From: an uncultured Rhizobiaceae group bacterium
Lineage (GTDB): Bacteria > Pseudomonadota > Alphaproteobacteria > Rhizobiales > Rhizobiaceae
Assembly: GCA_938009335.1 (NCBI GenBank)
Contig: CALLHT010000247.1
Location: 1 to 17,483 of the forward strand
Length of the DNA: 17,483 nucleotides
Reading direction: 5' to 3'
Shown: piece after piece, positions 6,303 through 13,126 of the stretch
How positions within the stretch are numbered: the first letter of the stretch is position 1
How the letters are laid out: each line of letters opens with the position of its first letter
Position numbers and translations under genes: made by a program
Notes under the pieces: generated by a model
What the model was told of the DNA's origin: nothing
What the model saw: only the letters and a program-made list of their open reading frames with translations
Database searches by the model: none

Positions 6303-7010
6303 ATGCGCGTATTGCTGATTGAAGATGACAGCGCTACTGCTCAAAGCATCGAGTTGATGCTTAAATCCGAGAGTTTTAATGTCTACACCACCGATCTGGG
6401 TGAAGAGGGTGTCGACCTAGGTAAACTTTACGATTACGACATTATCCTACTGGATCTAAACCTTCCGGATATGTCGGGCTATGAAGTGCTACGTACACTT
6501 CGTCTCTCCAAAATTAAAACCCCAATTCTTATTCTTTCTGGCCTGGCTGGCATCGAAGACAAAGTTCGGGGTCTAGGGTTTGGTGCAGACGATTATATGA
6601 CTAAACCATTCCATAAAGATGAGCTTATCGCTCGTATTCATGCAATTGTTCGTCGCTCAAAAGGCCACGCACAATCCGTGATTACAACCGGCGATCTGGT
6701 CGTAAATCTTGATGCTAAAACGGTAGAAATTAACGGTCAACGGGTTCACCTGACTGGAAAAGAGTACCAGATGCTGGAACTTCTTTCTCTTCGTAAGGGA
6801 ACGACACTGACCAAGGAAATGTTCCTGAACCATCTATATGGCGGCATGGACGAGCCGGAACTCAAAATCATCGATGTGTTTATCTGTAAACTCCGCAAGA
6901 AACTTGCAGCAGCAGCAGATGGCCTGAACTACATCGAGACTGTTTGGGGTCGCGGTTACGTGCTTCGTGAGCCGGACGGTGCAAGCGAGGATCTTCGCGA
7001 AATCGCTTAA
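6303..7010 (+). CDS. ctrA: Cell-cycle master response regulator CtrA
   Basis: CtrA is the OmpR-type response regulator that controls replication initiation, division, flagella and methylation genes in alphaproteobacteria. The 235-residue product has an N-terminal receiver with acidic D8/D9, phosphorylation site D51 in LLDLNLPDMSG and K in YMTKPFHKDE, then the winged-helix DNA-binding domain. The latter is near-identical to Caulobacter CtrA, including HLTGKEYQMLELLSLRKGT, the KIIDVFICKLRKKL recognition region and the TVWGRGYVLR wing. The C-terminus ends EIA, not the AA end used as a ClpXP signal in Caulobacter. A strong ribosome binding site precedes the ATG, and a terminator follows. Identity is certain. 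Confidence 0.99.
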   Translation: MRVLLIEDDSATAQSIELMLKSESFNVYTTDLGEEGVDLGKLYDYDIILLDLNLPDMSGYEVLRTLRLSKIKTPILILSGLAGIEDKVRGLGFGADDYMTKPFHKDELIARIHAIVRRSKGHAQSVITTGDLVVNLDAKTVEINGQRVHLTGKEYQMLELLSLRKGTTLTKEMFLNHLYGGMDEPELKIIDVFICKLRKKLAAAADGLNYIETVWGRGYVLREPDGASEDLREIA

Positions 7011-7030
7011 GCAACATTAAGCTAATCGAC

Positions 7031-7070
7031 AAAAAAGAGCCGCTCTGAAAAACCAGAGCGGCTCTTTTTT
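7031..7070. terminator. Bidirectional terminator between ctrA and the receiver gene
   Basis: A perfect 17-bp inverted repeat (7031-7047 and 7054-7070), made of an A6/T6 tract and a GC-rich 11-bp core, has a 6-nt loop. It ends ctrA on the plus strand and the receiver gene on the minus strand. Confidence 0.95.
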
Positions 7071-7109
7071 ACTTTGAAGTTCTCTTAAAAAGGAATTGAT
7101 ACACTTATT

Positions 7110-7496
7110 TTAAGCCGCTTGATGAGGCCTATCCATAACGCCAGCTTCTACCAGCTTATGGATGACAATCTCCCGATTGAACGGCTTCATCAAAAATCCA
7201 GCAGCACCGGATCGTTTAGCCTTTGTCATTTCAGGAATCATGATTTCACTGGTGCAATACAATACTTTGGTATGTTGAGCAGCCGGATTCTTGTTCAGAT
7301 TCTCAATGAACTCGAGCCCTGTCATATCAAGCAGGCTCCAGTCTACCATAATCACATCCGGCATTTCGCGACGGGCTTTCTCAATCGCCTCAAAACCGTT
7401 CGCCGCTTCAACAACCGAAAAACCAAGGTCGCTGATTATTCGGCTACCGACCCTGCGGATTACAGGTGAATCGTCTACGATCATAAAGATTCTCAT
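7110..7496 (-). CDS. Single-domain CheY-like response regulator next to chpT
   Basis: This 128-residue protein is a stand-alone phosphoreceiver without an output domain. It shows D8/D9 in IVDDSPVIRR, the phosphorylation site D52 in IMVDWSLLDMTG, T82 in LYCTSE and K104 in FLMKPFNRE, so all switch residues are present. It is not recognisable as CpdR or DivK by sequence. The C-terminus ends QAA, resembling the Ala-Ala ClpXP signals of CtrA-type proteins. It is downstream of chpT on the same strand (165-bp gap) and convergent with ctrA. A CtrA-type box lies 49 bp ahead of its start. A role as an extra phosphate acceptor of ChpT, or as an adaptor in CtrA turnover, is inference. Confidence 0.92.
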   Translation of the reverse strand: MRIFMIVDDSPVIRRVGSRIISDLGFSVVEAANGFEAIEKARREMPDVIMVDWSLLDMTGLEFIENLNKNPAAQHTKVLYCTSEIMIPEMTKAKRSGAAGFLMKPFNREIVIHKLVEAGVMDRPHQAA

Positions 7497-7544
7497 GGCA
7501 AACTACCCAAAATACGTTTTCCCACACATCGTACCTAAGCGAGC

Positions 7545-7559
7545 TTAAAGAGACACTAA
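7545..7559. promoter_or_regulatory. Candidate CtrA box upstream of the receiver gene
   Basis: Read on the gene strand this is TTAG-TGTCTCT-TTAA, matching 7 of 8 positions of the CtrA full site. It has the same TTAG/TTAA variant as the box before sciP. It lies 49-63 bp upstream of the receiver start, in the gap after chpT, suggesting the receiver has its own promoter. Confidence 0.45.
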
Positions 7560-7661
7560 CAATCCTCGCTGTTCAAAAAGCTTTATTGATAAACCTGCCT
7601 GCTTTCGAATTTATGGTTACCAATTCGTTTAAAAAGCGCTCTTCTGCAGCAGCCTATATCT

Positions 7662-8309
7662 CTAAGATGCTGCTTTGGCTTCAAACACCACATCTTCACC
7701 TTCAAGCCGAACACTCACATTTAAGTTCGCCGCCTCTGCCAACTGCAACGTATAGATCGGCTGTATGGCGTGCGCATCAATCTGTTCATCAAACTCGCCA
7801 TTCAGCAGCGCTAAGAATGCTGCAGGTACACGGGCATTCATGCCAGTCGATGTTACACGAAACGTTGGCGTCCCATTTGGGTCTTCCATTTCCGCCTTCA
7901 CAACACCACCACGTGGGATCGCGCCAAGACCAACAAGCACAAGGTTTAGCAGAAATTTCACCTGATTTTTCGCGATAATCGCACGTTCACCATGCCACTC
8001 AAGATCAGTTTTCTTCTCATTGTCAAAAAACCCGCGCGCAACAGCTTCCGCATCACCGGTATCAATATGCGCGCCCGCTGAACCTGCAGCTCCAAACGCG
8101 ATACGCGCAAATTGCAAACGCGCTGATGCGTTTTTGGCAGATGACCTGATAAGATCCATTGCTATCTCTGCGGTGTCGTCATCAGCACCCTCGTCTAACA
8201 ACTCAATCCCGTTAGCGATCGCTCCGACGGGTGAAATGACATCATGGCAAACTCTGGAACACAAAAGTGCAGCCAAATCCATTCCGGCAAGATCAGGCAA
8301 TTTTGGCAT
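7662..8309 (-). CDS. chpT: Histidine phosphotransferase ChpT
   Basis: ChpT takes phosphate from the hybrid kinase CckA and passes it to CtrA and CpdR. The 215-residue product has the N-terminal dimerisation helical hairpin with the phospho-accepting H22 in RVCHDVISPVGAIANGIELL, the second helix near residues 45-75, and a degenerate Bergerat-like C-terminal domain (FLLNLVLVGLGAIPRGG region, 118-135) without the ATP-binding N-box function of kinases. Length fits the family. An AGGGGA site precedes the ATG. It is divergent from eipA and lies across a convergent receiver gene from ctrA, a conserved arrangement in this order. Confidence 0.95.
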   Translation of the reverse strand: MPKLPDLAGMDLAALLCSRVCHDVISPVGAIANGIELLDEGADDDTAEIAMDLIRSSAKNASARLQFARIAFGAAGSAGAHIDTGDAEAVARGFFDNEKKTDLEWHGERAIIAKNQVKFLLNLVLVGLGAIPRGGVVKAEMEDPNGTPTFRVTSTGMNARVPAAFLALLNGEFDEQIDAHAIQPIYTLQLAEAANLNVSVRLEGEDVVFEAKAAS

Positions 8310-8532
8310 CTTATTCCCCTAGACTGAAATTTAGTTTAGCGCCGATTCGCCTCATCTTCTTAGCATAAGTTATAAGTACAATGCAGCCATTACGTGTAAG
8401 AGCTTGAGAATTGGCTAAGCAATAAGTTGCCTTCAATTTTCCCAAAAAAAGTCACAATTGATTCACCATTCGGAAAAGGTTTTCCTTAATAATAACGAGA
8501 GTTGGACAGATCATTATATAAAGGTACCGATC

Positions 8533-9138
8533 ATGCTTGCCATCAAGCCAAAACAGCTTGGGATGCTCAGTCATCTTGCAAACGCGGTTTTCTCAATTTT
8601 CTTGCTACTTTCGCTGATAATCGCATCATCAACCCATGCGAATGCACAAAGCAGCGATCACTATTCCGGTCAGGAAGTCATTGACGCTGGTCACCGTTTC
8701 TTCGGAACCACATCCGGCAATATCGCATCCGCACTGGAACGCACGTTTGCTAAGTATGGTCTTCCTAACGGCTACATTCTAGGCGAAGAAGCAAGCGGTG
8801 CCTTCATCGGGGGGCTTCGATATGGCGAAGGGCTTCTCTACACAAAGAACGCTGGCGACCACAAAGTGTTTTGGCAAGGCCCTTCCATTGGCTGGGATTA
8901 TGGTGGTGACGGCAATCGCACGATGATGCTTGTTTACAATCTGCCGAATGTTGATCTGCTGTATAAACGCTATTTCGGCGTTTCTGGTTCTGCATTTCTG
9001 GTTGGCGGCGTTGGTGTTACCGCGCTGACGAGAGAAGGCGTACACCTGGTCCCTGTTCGCACAGGCGTCGGCGCAAGACTTGGCGTTAACGTGGGCTATA
9101 TTAAACTACGCCGGACCCCGAGAATTAATCCGTTCTAG
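8533..9138 (+). CDS. eipA: Envelope integrity protein EipA (DUF1134)
   Basis: EipA is a periplasmic beta-barrel protein of about 200 residues needed for envelope stress resistance in Brucella, where CtrA activates it. The product is 201 residues from ATG 8533, with a signal peptide (hydrophobic stretch at about 18-33 of this form, THANAQ cleavage region). The mature DUF1134 domain includes GHRFFGTTSGNIASALE, the GEEASGAFIGGLRYGEG strand pair, WQGPSIGWDYGGDG and VGVTALTREGVHLVPVRTGVGARLG. An upstream TTG at 8458 would add 25 polar residues ahead of the signal peptide; ATG 8533 with AAGG 8 nt upstream is preferred. Genes chpT and ctrA next to it match the Brucella order. A terminator follows. 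Confidence 0.93.
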   Translation: MLAIKPKQLGMLSHLANAVFSIFLLLSLIIASSTHANAQSSDHYSGQEVIDAGHRFFGTTSGNIASALERTFAKYGLPNGYILGEEASGAFIGGLRYGEGLLYTKNAGDHKVFWQGPSIGWDYGGDGNRTMMLVYNLPNVDLLYKRYFGVSGSAFLVGGVGVTALTREGVHLVPVRTGVGARLGVNVGYIKLRRTPRINPF

Positions 9139-9162
9139 GAAACACTCTTGAAAGAAATTTAC

Positions 9163-9187
9163 AAGGCGCCTGTTTGGCGCCTTTTTT
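9163..9187 (+). terminator. Rho-independent terminator of eipA
   Basis: GGCGCC (9165-9170) and GGCGCC (9176-9181) form a perfect 6-bp GC stem with a 5-nt loop, extended by AA/TT and followed by six T. It lies 25 bp after the eipA stop codon. Confidence 0.85.
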
Positions 9188-9226
9188 ATTGTTTCATCCC
9201 GTCTCACGAAAACCAAAATCTTAAGG

Positions 9227-9241
9227 TTAACAAACCCTTTA
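9227..9241. promoter_or_regulatory. Candidate CtrA box upstream of the coiled-coil gene
   Basis: TTAA-CAAACCC-TTTA matches 7 of 8 positions of the CtrA full site and is the same variant as the box at 5969. Another TTAA begins at 9221. It lies 66-81 bp ahead of the gene's ATG, after the eipA terminator, so it would serve only the coiled-coil gene. Confidence 0.5.
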
Positions 9242-9307
9242 ATTGGAAAATCCAACCCCCGCATGCAATGATGGGGCTTAAACTTATTTTATGACTCAAG
9301 GTCTGTC

Positions 9308-10558
9308 ATGGTTTTAGAAGCAATTTTGTACTTTGTGCTGGGATTCTTGGGGGCTGCCCTTCTCGCGCTCATGGTTGCCCCAGCTATTTGGAATCGTGCC
9401 GTCATTCTGACCAAACGACGCATAGAAAGTTCAGTGCCATTGTCGCTGAATGAAATCCAAGCGGATAAAGACCAACTTCGCGCAGAGTTTGCCATGAGCA
9501 CCCGCCGTTTGGAAATGAGCGTAGAAGAACTCAAAAACAAAGCTTCGACACAGCTCATCGAGATTAATCGCAGGCGCGATGAGGTGAACAAACTTGACGC
9601 AGACAACAAAGAGCGTCAGGCGGCAATTAAAAAGCTTGAAGCACGCAGTCTGGAAGTAACACAGGGTCTAAATGAACGTGAAGGCAAACTAAGCGCACTG
9701 ACTGAGAGACACCACGCTCTACAAGAAGAGCACGATGCATTGCTGGACGAAGTAAAACACCTGCGCACAACCTCATCTGATACCCAGCAAGCTCTGAAGA
9801 CTGTGGAAATTGAACTGTCCGCAAGCAATGCAACAGTTGAAGCACTTAAGGGAACCGTTTCAACCTATGATATGTCTGAAGACGACAAGGCCAAGACCGT
9901 TGCCAATTTGCTCGATGAAAAAACATCTCTTAACGAAAAATTGGCAAGCAGCAAAGAAGAACTGAAAGAAGCGCGCGAGCGTGCGAAGACTGCCGAGCAA
10001 GAGTTAAAGGCCGCCAGGAAAAGCCTTGAAAAAGAACTCCGCGCTTTCGACAAATTGAAAGGCGGCAATGCACAGGTCGACAGCAATGTTTCGGAACTTA
10101 CATCTCAGTTGATCGATGAAAAAGCCAAAACCGTAGAACTGGAAGCAAAGCTTGCAAAATACGCTCTGCAAACCGAAGCACTCTTGAATGACGCGTCAAA
10201 TGAGAACGTTGAAGCCATTGTTGCAAGCTTGCGGGACGAGATTGACGAGAAGTCTTCCGCCATGCGCAATCTGCGCGAAGAAAACGAAAAAATGAAACTT
10301 GAGCTGGACGCAATCAAGGCCGGCGCAGATCAAGACTGGACGGATGAACGTCAGGAAAAGGCTTACATGCGTGAGCGGATCAACGATCTTGCTGCACAGG
10401 TTGCTGCCATGACGTCAGACCTTGAAGGCGAAGGCTCAACGGTTAAAAAAATACTGGCAGAAACTACAAAGAAAGCGGATGAAACCGATATCGCCAACGG
10501 CAAAACCACACTTTCAGATCGCATAAGAGCGATCCAAAACGTTGTAGAAAGCCGGTAA
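9308..10558 (+). CDS. Membrane-anchored long coiled-coil protein, function unknown
   Basis: This 416-residue protein has one N-terminal transmembrane segment (about residues 4-26, ILYFVLGFLGAALLALMVAP) followed by basic RAVILTKRRIE, which predicts a cytoplasmic body. Residues about 45-330 are charged heptad-rich coiled coil (Glu, Lys, Ala, Leu), with a short break near 185-195 (STYDMSEDDK). The last 80 residues are less regular and include ERINDLAAQVAAMTSDLEGEGSTVKKILAE. No enzymatic motif is seen. The opening residues including LNEIQADKDQLRAEFAMSTRRLEM look like a conserved uncharacterised rhizobial family, from memory. It has its own promoter region with a CtrA-type box. RmuC, EzrA-like and SMC-like similarity is only coiled-coil deep. 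Confidence 0.85.
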   Translation: MVLEAILYFVLGFLGAALLALMVAPAIWNRAVILTKRRIESSVPLSLNEIQADKDQLRAEFAMSTRRLEMSVEELKNKASTQLIEINRRRDEVNKLDADNKERQAAIKKLEARSLEVTQGLNEREGKLSALTERHHALQEEHDALLDEVKHLRTTSSDTQQALKTVEIELSASNATVEALKGTVSTYDMSEDDKAKTVANLLDEKTSLNEKLASSKEELKEARERAKTAEQELKAARKSLEKELRAFDKLKGGNAQVDSNVSELTSQLIDEKAKTVELEAKLAKYALQTEALLNDASNENVEAIVASLRDEIDEKSSAMRNLREENEKMKLELDAIKAGADQDWTDERQEKAYMRERINDLAAQVAAMTSDLEGEGSTVKKILAETTKKADETDIANGKTTLSDRIRAIQNVVESR

Positions 10559-10562
10559 CGCT

Positions 10563-10907
10563 TTACTTCACACCAATCGTTGAAACAATTTCGCCCGTAT
10601 CGCGATCAACAGAAATCAATTGATACTCCCCGCTTCGCAACTCAACCGCGATCAATAAATTGTCGTCGGTAACGGATGTGGAAATAAGTCTCGCGCCATC
10701 TGGAATATCAATTTCAAGAGCGTTTTGGATGGTCAGTATATCGGAAGATTGCTGTGGAGCGCTAATCTTGTAGACAATCGCGCCAAGGACAGCCATAAGC
10801 CCAATCATCATGATACCGAGCGACCACGCCATACGCCGGACGAGTTTCCGCCTAACATTTTCCAGAACTGGATCAAGTGGCGGTTCATCTTCGTATTCCG
10901 TTCCCAT
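10563..10907 (-). CDS. Small single-pass membrane protein (DUF6476-like), function unknown
   Basis: This protein of 114 residues has an acidic N-terminus (EYEDEPPLDP), a basic stretch (VRRKLVRRMAW), one transmembrane helix at about residues 28-49, and a periplasmic domain of about 65 residues rich in beta pattern: LEIDIPDGARLIST, LLIAVELRSGEYQLI, VDRDTGEIVSTI. This resembles the small alphaproteobacterial proteins grouped as DUF6476, a moderate-confidence recollection. ATG 10907 has a GAGG site 6 nt upstream and is preferred over the TTG at 10913. The stop codons of this gene and the coiled-coil gene are only 4 bp apart. It is divergent from rluD, with 30 bp between the start codons. Confidence 0.75.
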   Translation of the reverse strand: MGTEYEDEPPLDPVLENVRRKLVRRMAWSLGIMMIGLMAVLGAIVYKISAPQQSSDILTIQNALEIDIPDGARLISTSVTDDNLLIAVELRSGEYQLISVDRDTGEIVSTIGVK

Positions 10908-10937
10908 GGTCAACCTCGATATAGGGGATCAATTACA

Positions 10938-11975
10938 ATGACTGTTAGCGGAGCAAGTGAAAAAGGGGAAGCTTTCATTGTTGATGAAGGTGAACACGGC
11001 ATGCGGTTGGATGCATTCATCGCCTCGCATGTGCCAGATCATGTTTCCCGCTCGCGGGTAAAAGACATCATCAAGTCTGTCGGAGTGCGCATAGGCGATA
11101 GCATCAACAAAGAACCCAACTACAGGGTGAAGACTGACGAAGTTATATGGTTTGATGTCCCTGCCCCACAGGAAGCAGCGCCGGAGCCGGAGGATATCCC
11201 GCTCGACGTTTTCTTCGAAGACGACCATCTGCTGATTGTGAATAAACCTGCGGGGATGGTTGTGCATCCCGCAGTTGGCCACTGGAGCGGCACCATGGTC
11301 AATGCACTCTTGCACCATTGCGGTGACAGCTTATCAGGCATAGGCGGTGTCCGCCGCCCCGGCATTGTCCATCGGTTAGACAAAGACACATCCGGCCTTT
11401 TGGTCGTTGCAAAAACAGAAAAAGCCCATGCAGGCCTCACCGCTCAATTTATGGATCACGGCCGAACCGGCCCGTTAGAACGAGTTTATCTGGCGCTGGT
11501 TTGGGGACGTTTTGAGCGCATGACCGGAACGGTGAACGCTCCCCTTGCCCGTTCTTCAAACAATCGCAAAAAACGTGCGGTCGTCAAAGAAACCCACTTT
11601 GAAGCCAAAGAAGCAATCACACATTTCACAGTTCAATCCGAGTTTGGAAAAGACAAAGACGGTTTTCCGGTCGCGTCACTGGTTGAGTGTCGGTTGGAAA
11701 CAGGTCGAACACACCAGATTCGCGTTCACATGAGCCACATCGGTCATCCACTGGTTGGTGATCAGGATTATGGAAAACACTTCCAAACAAAAGAAAACAC
11801 GCTTCCTGAAGACACTCAAGAAGTGCTTTCACACTTTAAAAGACAGGCGCTTCATGCCGCAATCTTGGGGTTTGAACACCCGGTTACCGGCGAAACCATT
11901 CGATTTGAGTCACAGATTCCTGATGATTTTCAGGTAGTTCTCCATGCTTTTGAGAAAATTAGTCCTGAAAGTTAG
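10938..11975 (+). CDS. rluD: 23S rRNA pseudouridine synthase, RluD/RluA family
   Basis: Members of this family isomerise uridines in 23S rRNA (RluD: helix 69, positions 1911/1915/1917). The 345-residue product has an N-terminal S4 RNA-binding domain (about 20-75, MRLDAFIASHVPDHVSRSRVKD region) and the catalytic domain with VNKPAGMVVHP (101-111), the HRLDKDTSGLL motif with catalytic D148, ERVYLALVWG and ETGRTHQIRVHMSHIGHPLVGD. The frame is open as far up as 10725, but that would overlap the divergent gene and adds unrelated sequence; ATG 10938 with AGGGGA upstream fits the family. An insert near DKDGFPVASL and a longer TKENTLPEDTQ loop are typical of alphaproteobacterial versions. Choice of RluD over RluA/C rests on the S4 domain. 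Confidence 0.9.
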   Translation: MTVSGASEKGEAFIVDEGEHGMRLDAFIASHVPDHVSRSRVKDIIKSVGVRIGDSINKEPNYRVKTDEVIWFDVPAPQEAAPEPEDIPLDVFFEDDHLLIVNKPAGMVVHPAVGHWSGTMVNALLHHCGDSLSGIGGVRRPGIVHRLDKDTSGLLVVAKTEKAHAGLTAQFMDHGRTGPLERVYLALVWGRFERMTGTVNAPLARSSNNRKKRAVVKETHFEAKEAITHFTVQSEFGKDKDGFPVASLVECRLETGRTHQIRVHMSHIGHPLVGDQDYGKHFQTKENTLPEDTQEVLSHFKRQALHAAILGFEHPVTGETIRFESQIPDDFQVVLHAFEKISPES

Positions 11976-12001
11976 ACTGAATCACCCATTTCAGTCTTTT
12001 T
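11974..12001 (+). terminator. Terminator of rluD, overlapping its stop codon
   Basis: AGACTGAA (11974-11981) and TTCAGTCT (11990-11997) form a perfect 8-bp stem with an 8-nt loop followed by TTTT. The left arm begins inside the rluD stop codon. It separates rluD from rpoH. Confidence 0.75.
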
Positions 12002-12034
12002 CATCCGAATTTGCGCAAAACATTACCAAAATTT

Positions 12035-12066
12035 CATGCAAACCGCCTTTTTAGTACCTATATATG
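12035..12066 (+). promoter_or_regulatory. Possible heat-shock-type promoter of rpoH
   Basis: CATG (12035-12038), an 18-bp spacer and CCTATATATG (12057-12066) resemble the RpoH promoter pattern described for rhizobia (CTTG, 17-18 bp, CYTATNTNNG): the -10 part fits fully and the -35 part at 3 of 4 bases. It lies about 65 bp before rpoH. This would imply self-activation. AT-rich -10 matches are common, so confidence is low. Confidence 0.3.
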
Positions 12067-12129
12067 AAGGGAAGCTACTTGCTGATTTCGGGGGTAGCTG
12101 ACTGATAGGAAAAGGAGAAGGGTGCTCGA

Positions 12130-13032
12130 ATGGCCCAGAATATGCCTACAATTTCCGATGGCGGAAACGGATTGTCACGATACATGCGCGAGATCCGCAA
12201 ATTCCCTATGTTGGAACCAAATCAAGAATATATGCTCGCAAAACGCTATCTTGAACATGAAGATCGCGACGCAGCACACCAGCTTGTAACAAGCCACTTG
12301 CGCCTGGTTGCTAAAATCGCAATGGGTTACCGTGGTTATGGCCTGCCAATTGGCGAAGTCGTTTCAGAAGGAAACGTTGGTCTTATGCAGGCGGTGAAGA
12401 AATTCGATCCTGAAAAAGGCTTCCGATTGGCGACCTACGCCATGTGGTGGATTAAAGCTTCAATTCAGGAATATGTCTTGCGCTCATGGTCCCTTGTAAA
12501 AATGGGCACGACCGCAAACCAAAAACGTTTGTTCTTTAATTTGCGCAAAGCCAAAAGCCGCATTCAGGCGCTCGATGATGGTGATCTGAATCCAGATCAA
12601 GTTCAGCAGATTGCTACCCAACTTGGCGTATCTGAGGAAGAAGTGATTTCCATGAACCGTCGTCTCGGCGGTGATGCTTCACTCAACGCGCCGATTAAGG
12701 CAGCGGAAGGAGAAAGCGGTGAATGGCAAGACTGGCTAGTAGACGATTCGGAAAGCCAAGAAACGGTTCTTGCGCGCGAAGACGAATTGGATACGCGTCG
12801 CGAAATGCTCACCGATGCTTTGGACGTTCTGAATGACCGCGAGAAACGCATCTTCCTGGCGCGGCGCCTCGAGGAAAAGCCGATCACGTTGGAAGAGCTG
12901 TCCGGGGAATTCGATATCTCCAGAGAACGTGTCCGCCAAATTGAAGTTCGCGCGTTTGAAAAGGTTCAGAAGGCTATGGTTGCCGCTGCCAAAGAACTCG
13001 CAAAACCTGTTGCGCAAATCGCTGCCTCTTAA
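12130..13032 (+). CDS. rpoH: RNA polymerase sigma factor RpoH (sigma-32)
   Basis: RpoH directs transcription of heat-shock genes. The 300-residue product has region 1.2 (GLSRYMREIRKFPML), region 2 with HLRLVAKIAMGYRGYGLP, EGNVGLMQAVKKFDPEKGFRLATYAMWWIKASI, the RpoH-box region NQKRLFFNLRKAKSR at about 136-150, and region 4.2 ending in the helix-turn-helix ISRERVRQIEVRAFEKVQ. Length matches alphaproteobacterial RpoH. The ATG has an AAAGGAGAAGGG site. A 6-bp inverted repeat at 12073-12099 lies in the leader but does not cover the ribosome binding site. A strong terminator follows. Many rhizobia have two RpoH paralogues; which one this is cannot be told. Confidence 0.97.
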   Translation: MAQNMPTISDGGNGLSRYMREIRKFPMLEPNQEYMLAKRYLEHEDRDAAHQLVTSHLRLVAKIAMGYRGYGLPIGEVVSEGNVGLMQAVKKFDPEKGFRLATYAMWWIKASIQEYVLRSWSLVKMGTTANQKRLFFNLRKAKSRIQALDDGDLNPDQVQQIATQLGVSEEEVISMNRRLGGDASLNAPIKAAEGESGEWQDWLVDDSESQETVLAREDELDTRREMLTDALDVLNDREKRIFLARRLEEKPITLEELSGEFDISRERVRQIEVRAFEKVQKAMVAAAKELAKPVAQIAAS

Positions 13033-13064
13033 GCACTGATAAACTCAGGATCCATTAAGCAAAT

Positions 13065-13091
13065 AAACCCGGCTTCTTAGCCGGGTTTTTT
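13065..13091. terminator. Rho-independent terminator after rpoH
   Basis: A perfect 10-bp stem (13065-13074 and 13079-13088, core ACCCGGCT/AGCCGGGT) with a TCTT loop is followed by a T run. It ends rpoH and lies just beyond the stop of the convergent 522-residue membrane protein gene. Confidence 0.92.
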
Positions 13092-13126
13092 GATTCAAAG
13101 AGCTTTGATAATGTCAGCTGAATACC

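Noticed and set aside
7586..7978. A 130-codon plus-strand frame antisense to chpT
   Set aside because: Its His/Ser/Gln-rich product is the usual shadow of a coding strand; chpT is supported by motifs.
10725..10937. Upstream extension of the rluD frame by 71 codons
   Set aside because: It overlaps the small membrane protein gene on the other strand, has no family similarity, and ATG 10938 has a good ribosome binding site and the expected family start.
12073..12099. Inverted repeat AGCTAC/GTAGCT in the rpoH leader as an RNA thermometer
   Set aside because: The stem is 6 bp with a 15-nt loop and does not pair with the ribosome binding site or start codon, so there is no evidence for thermosensing.
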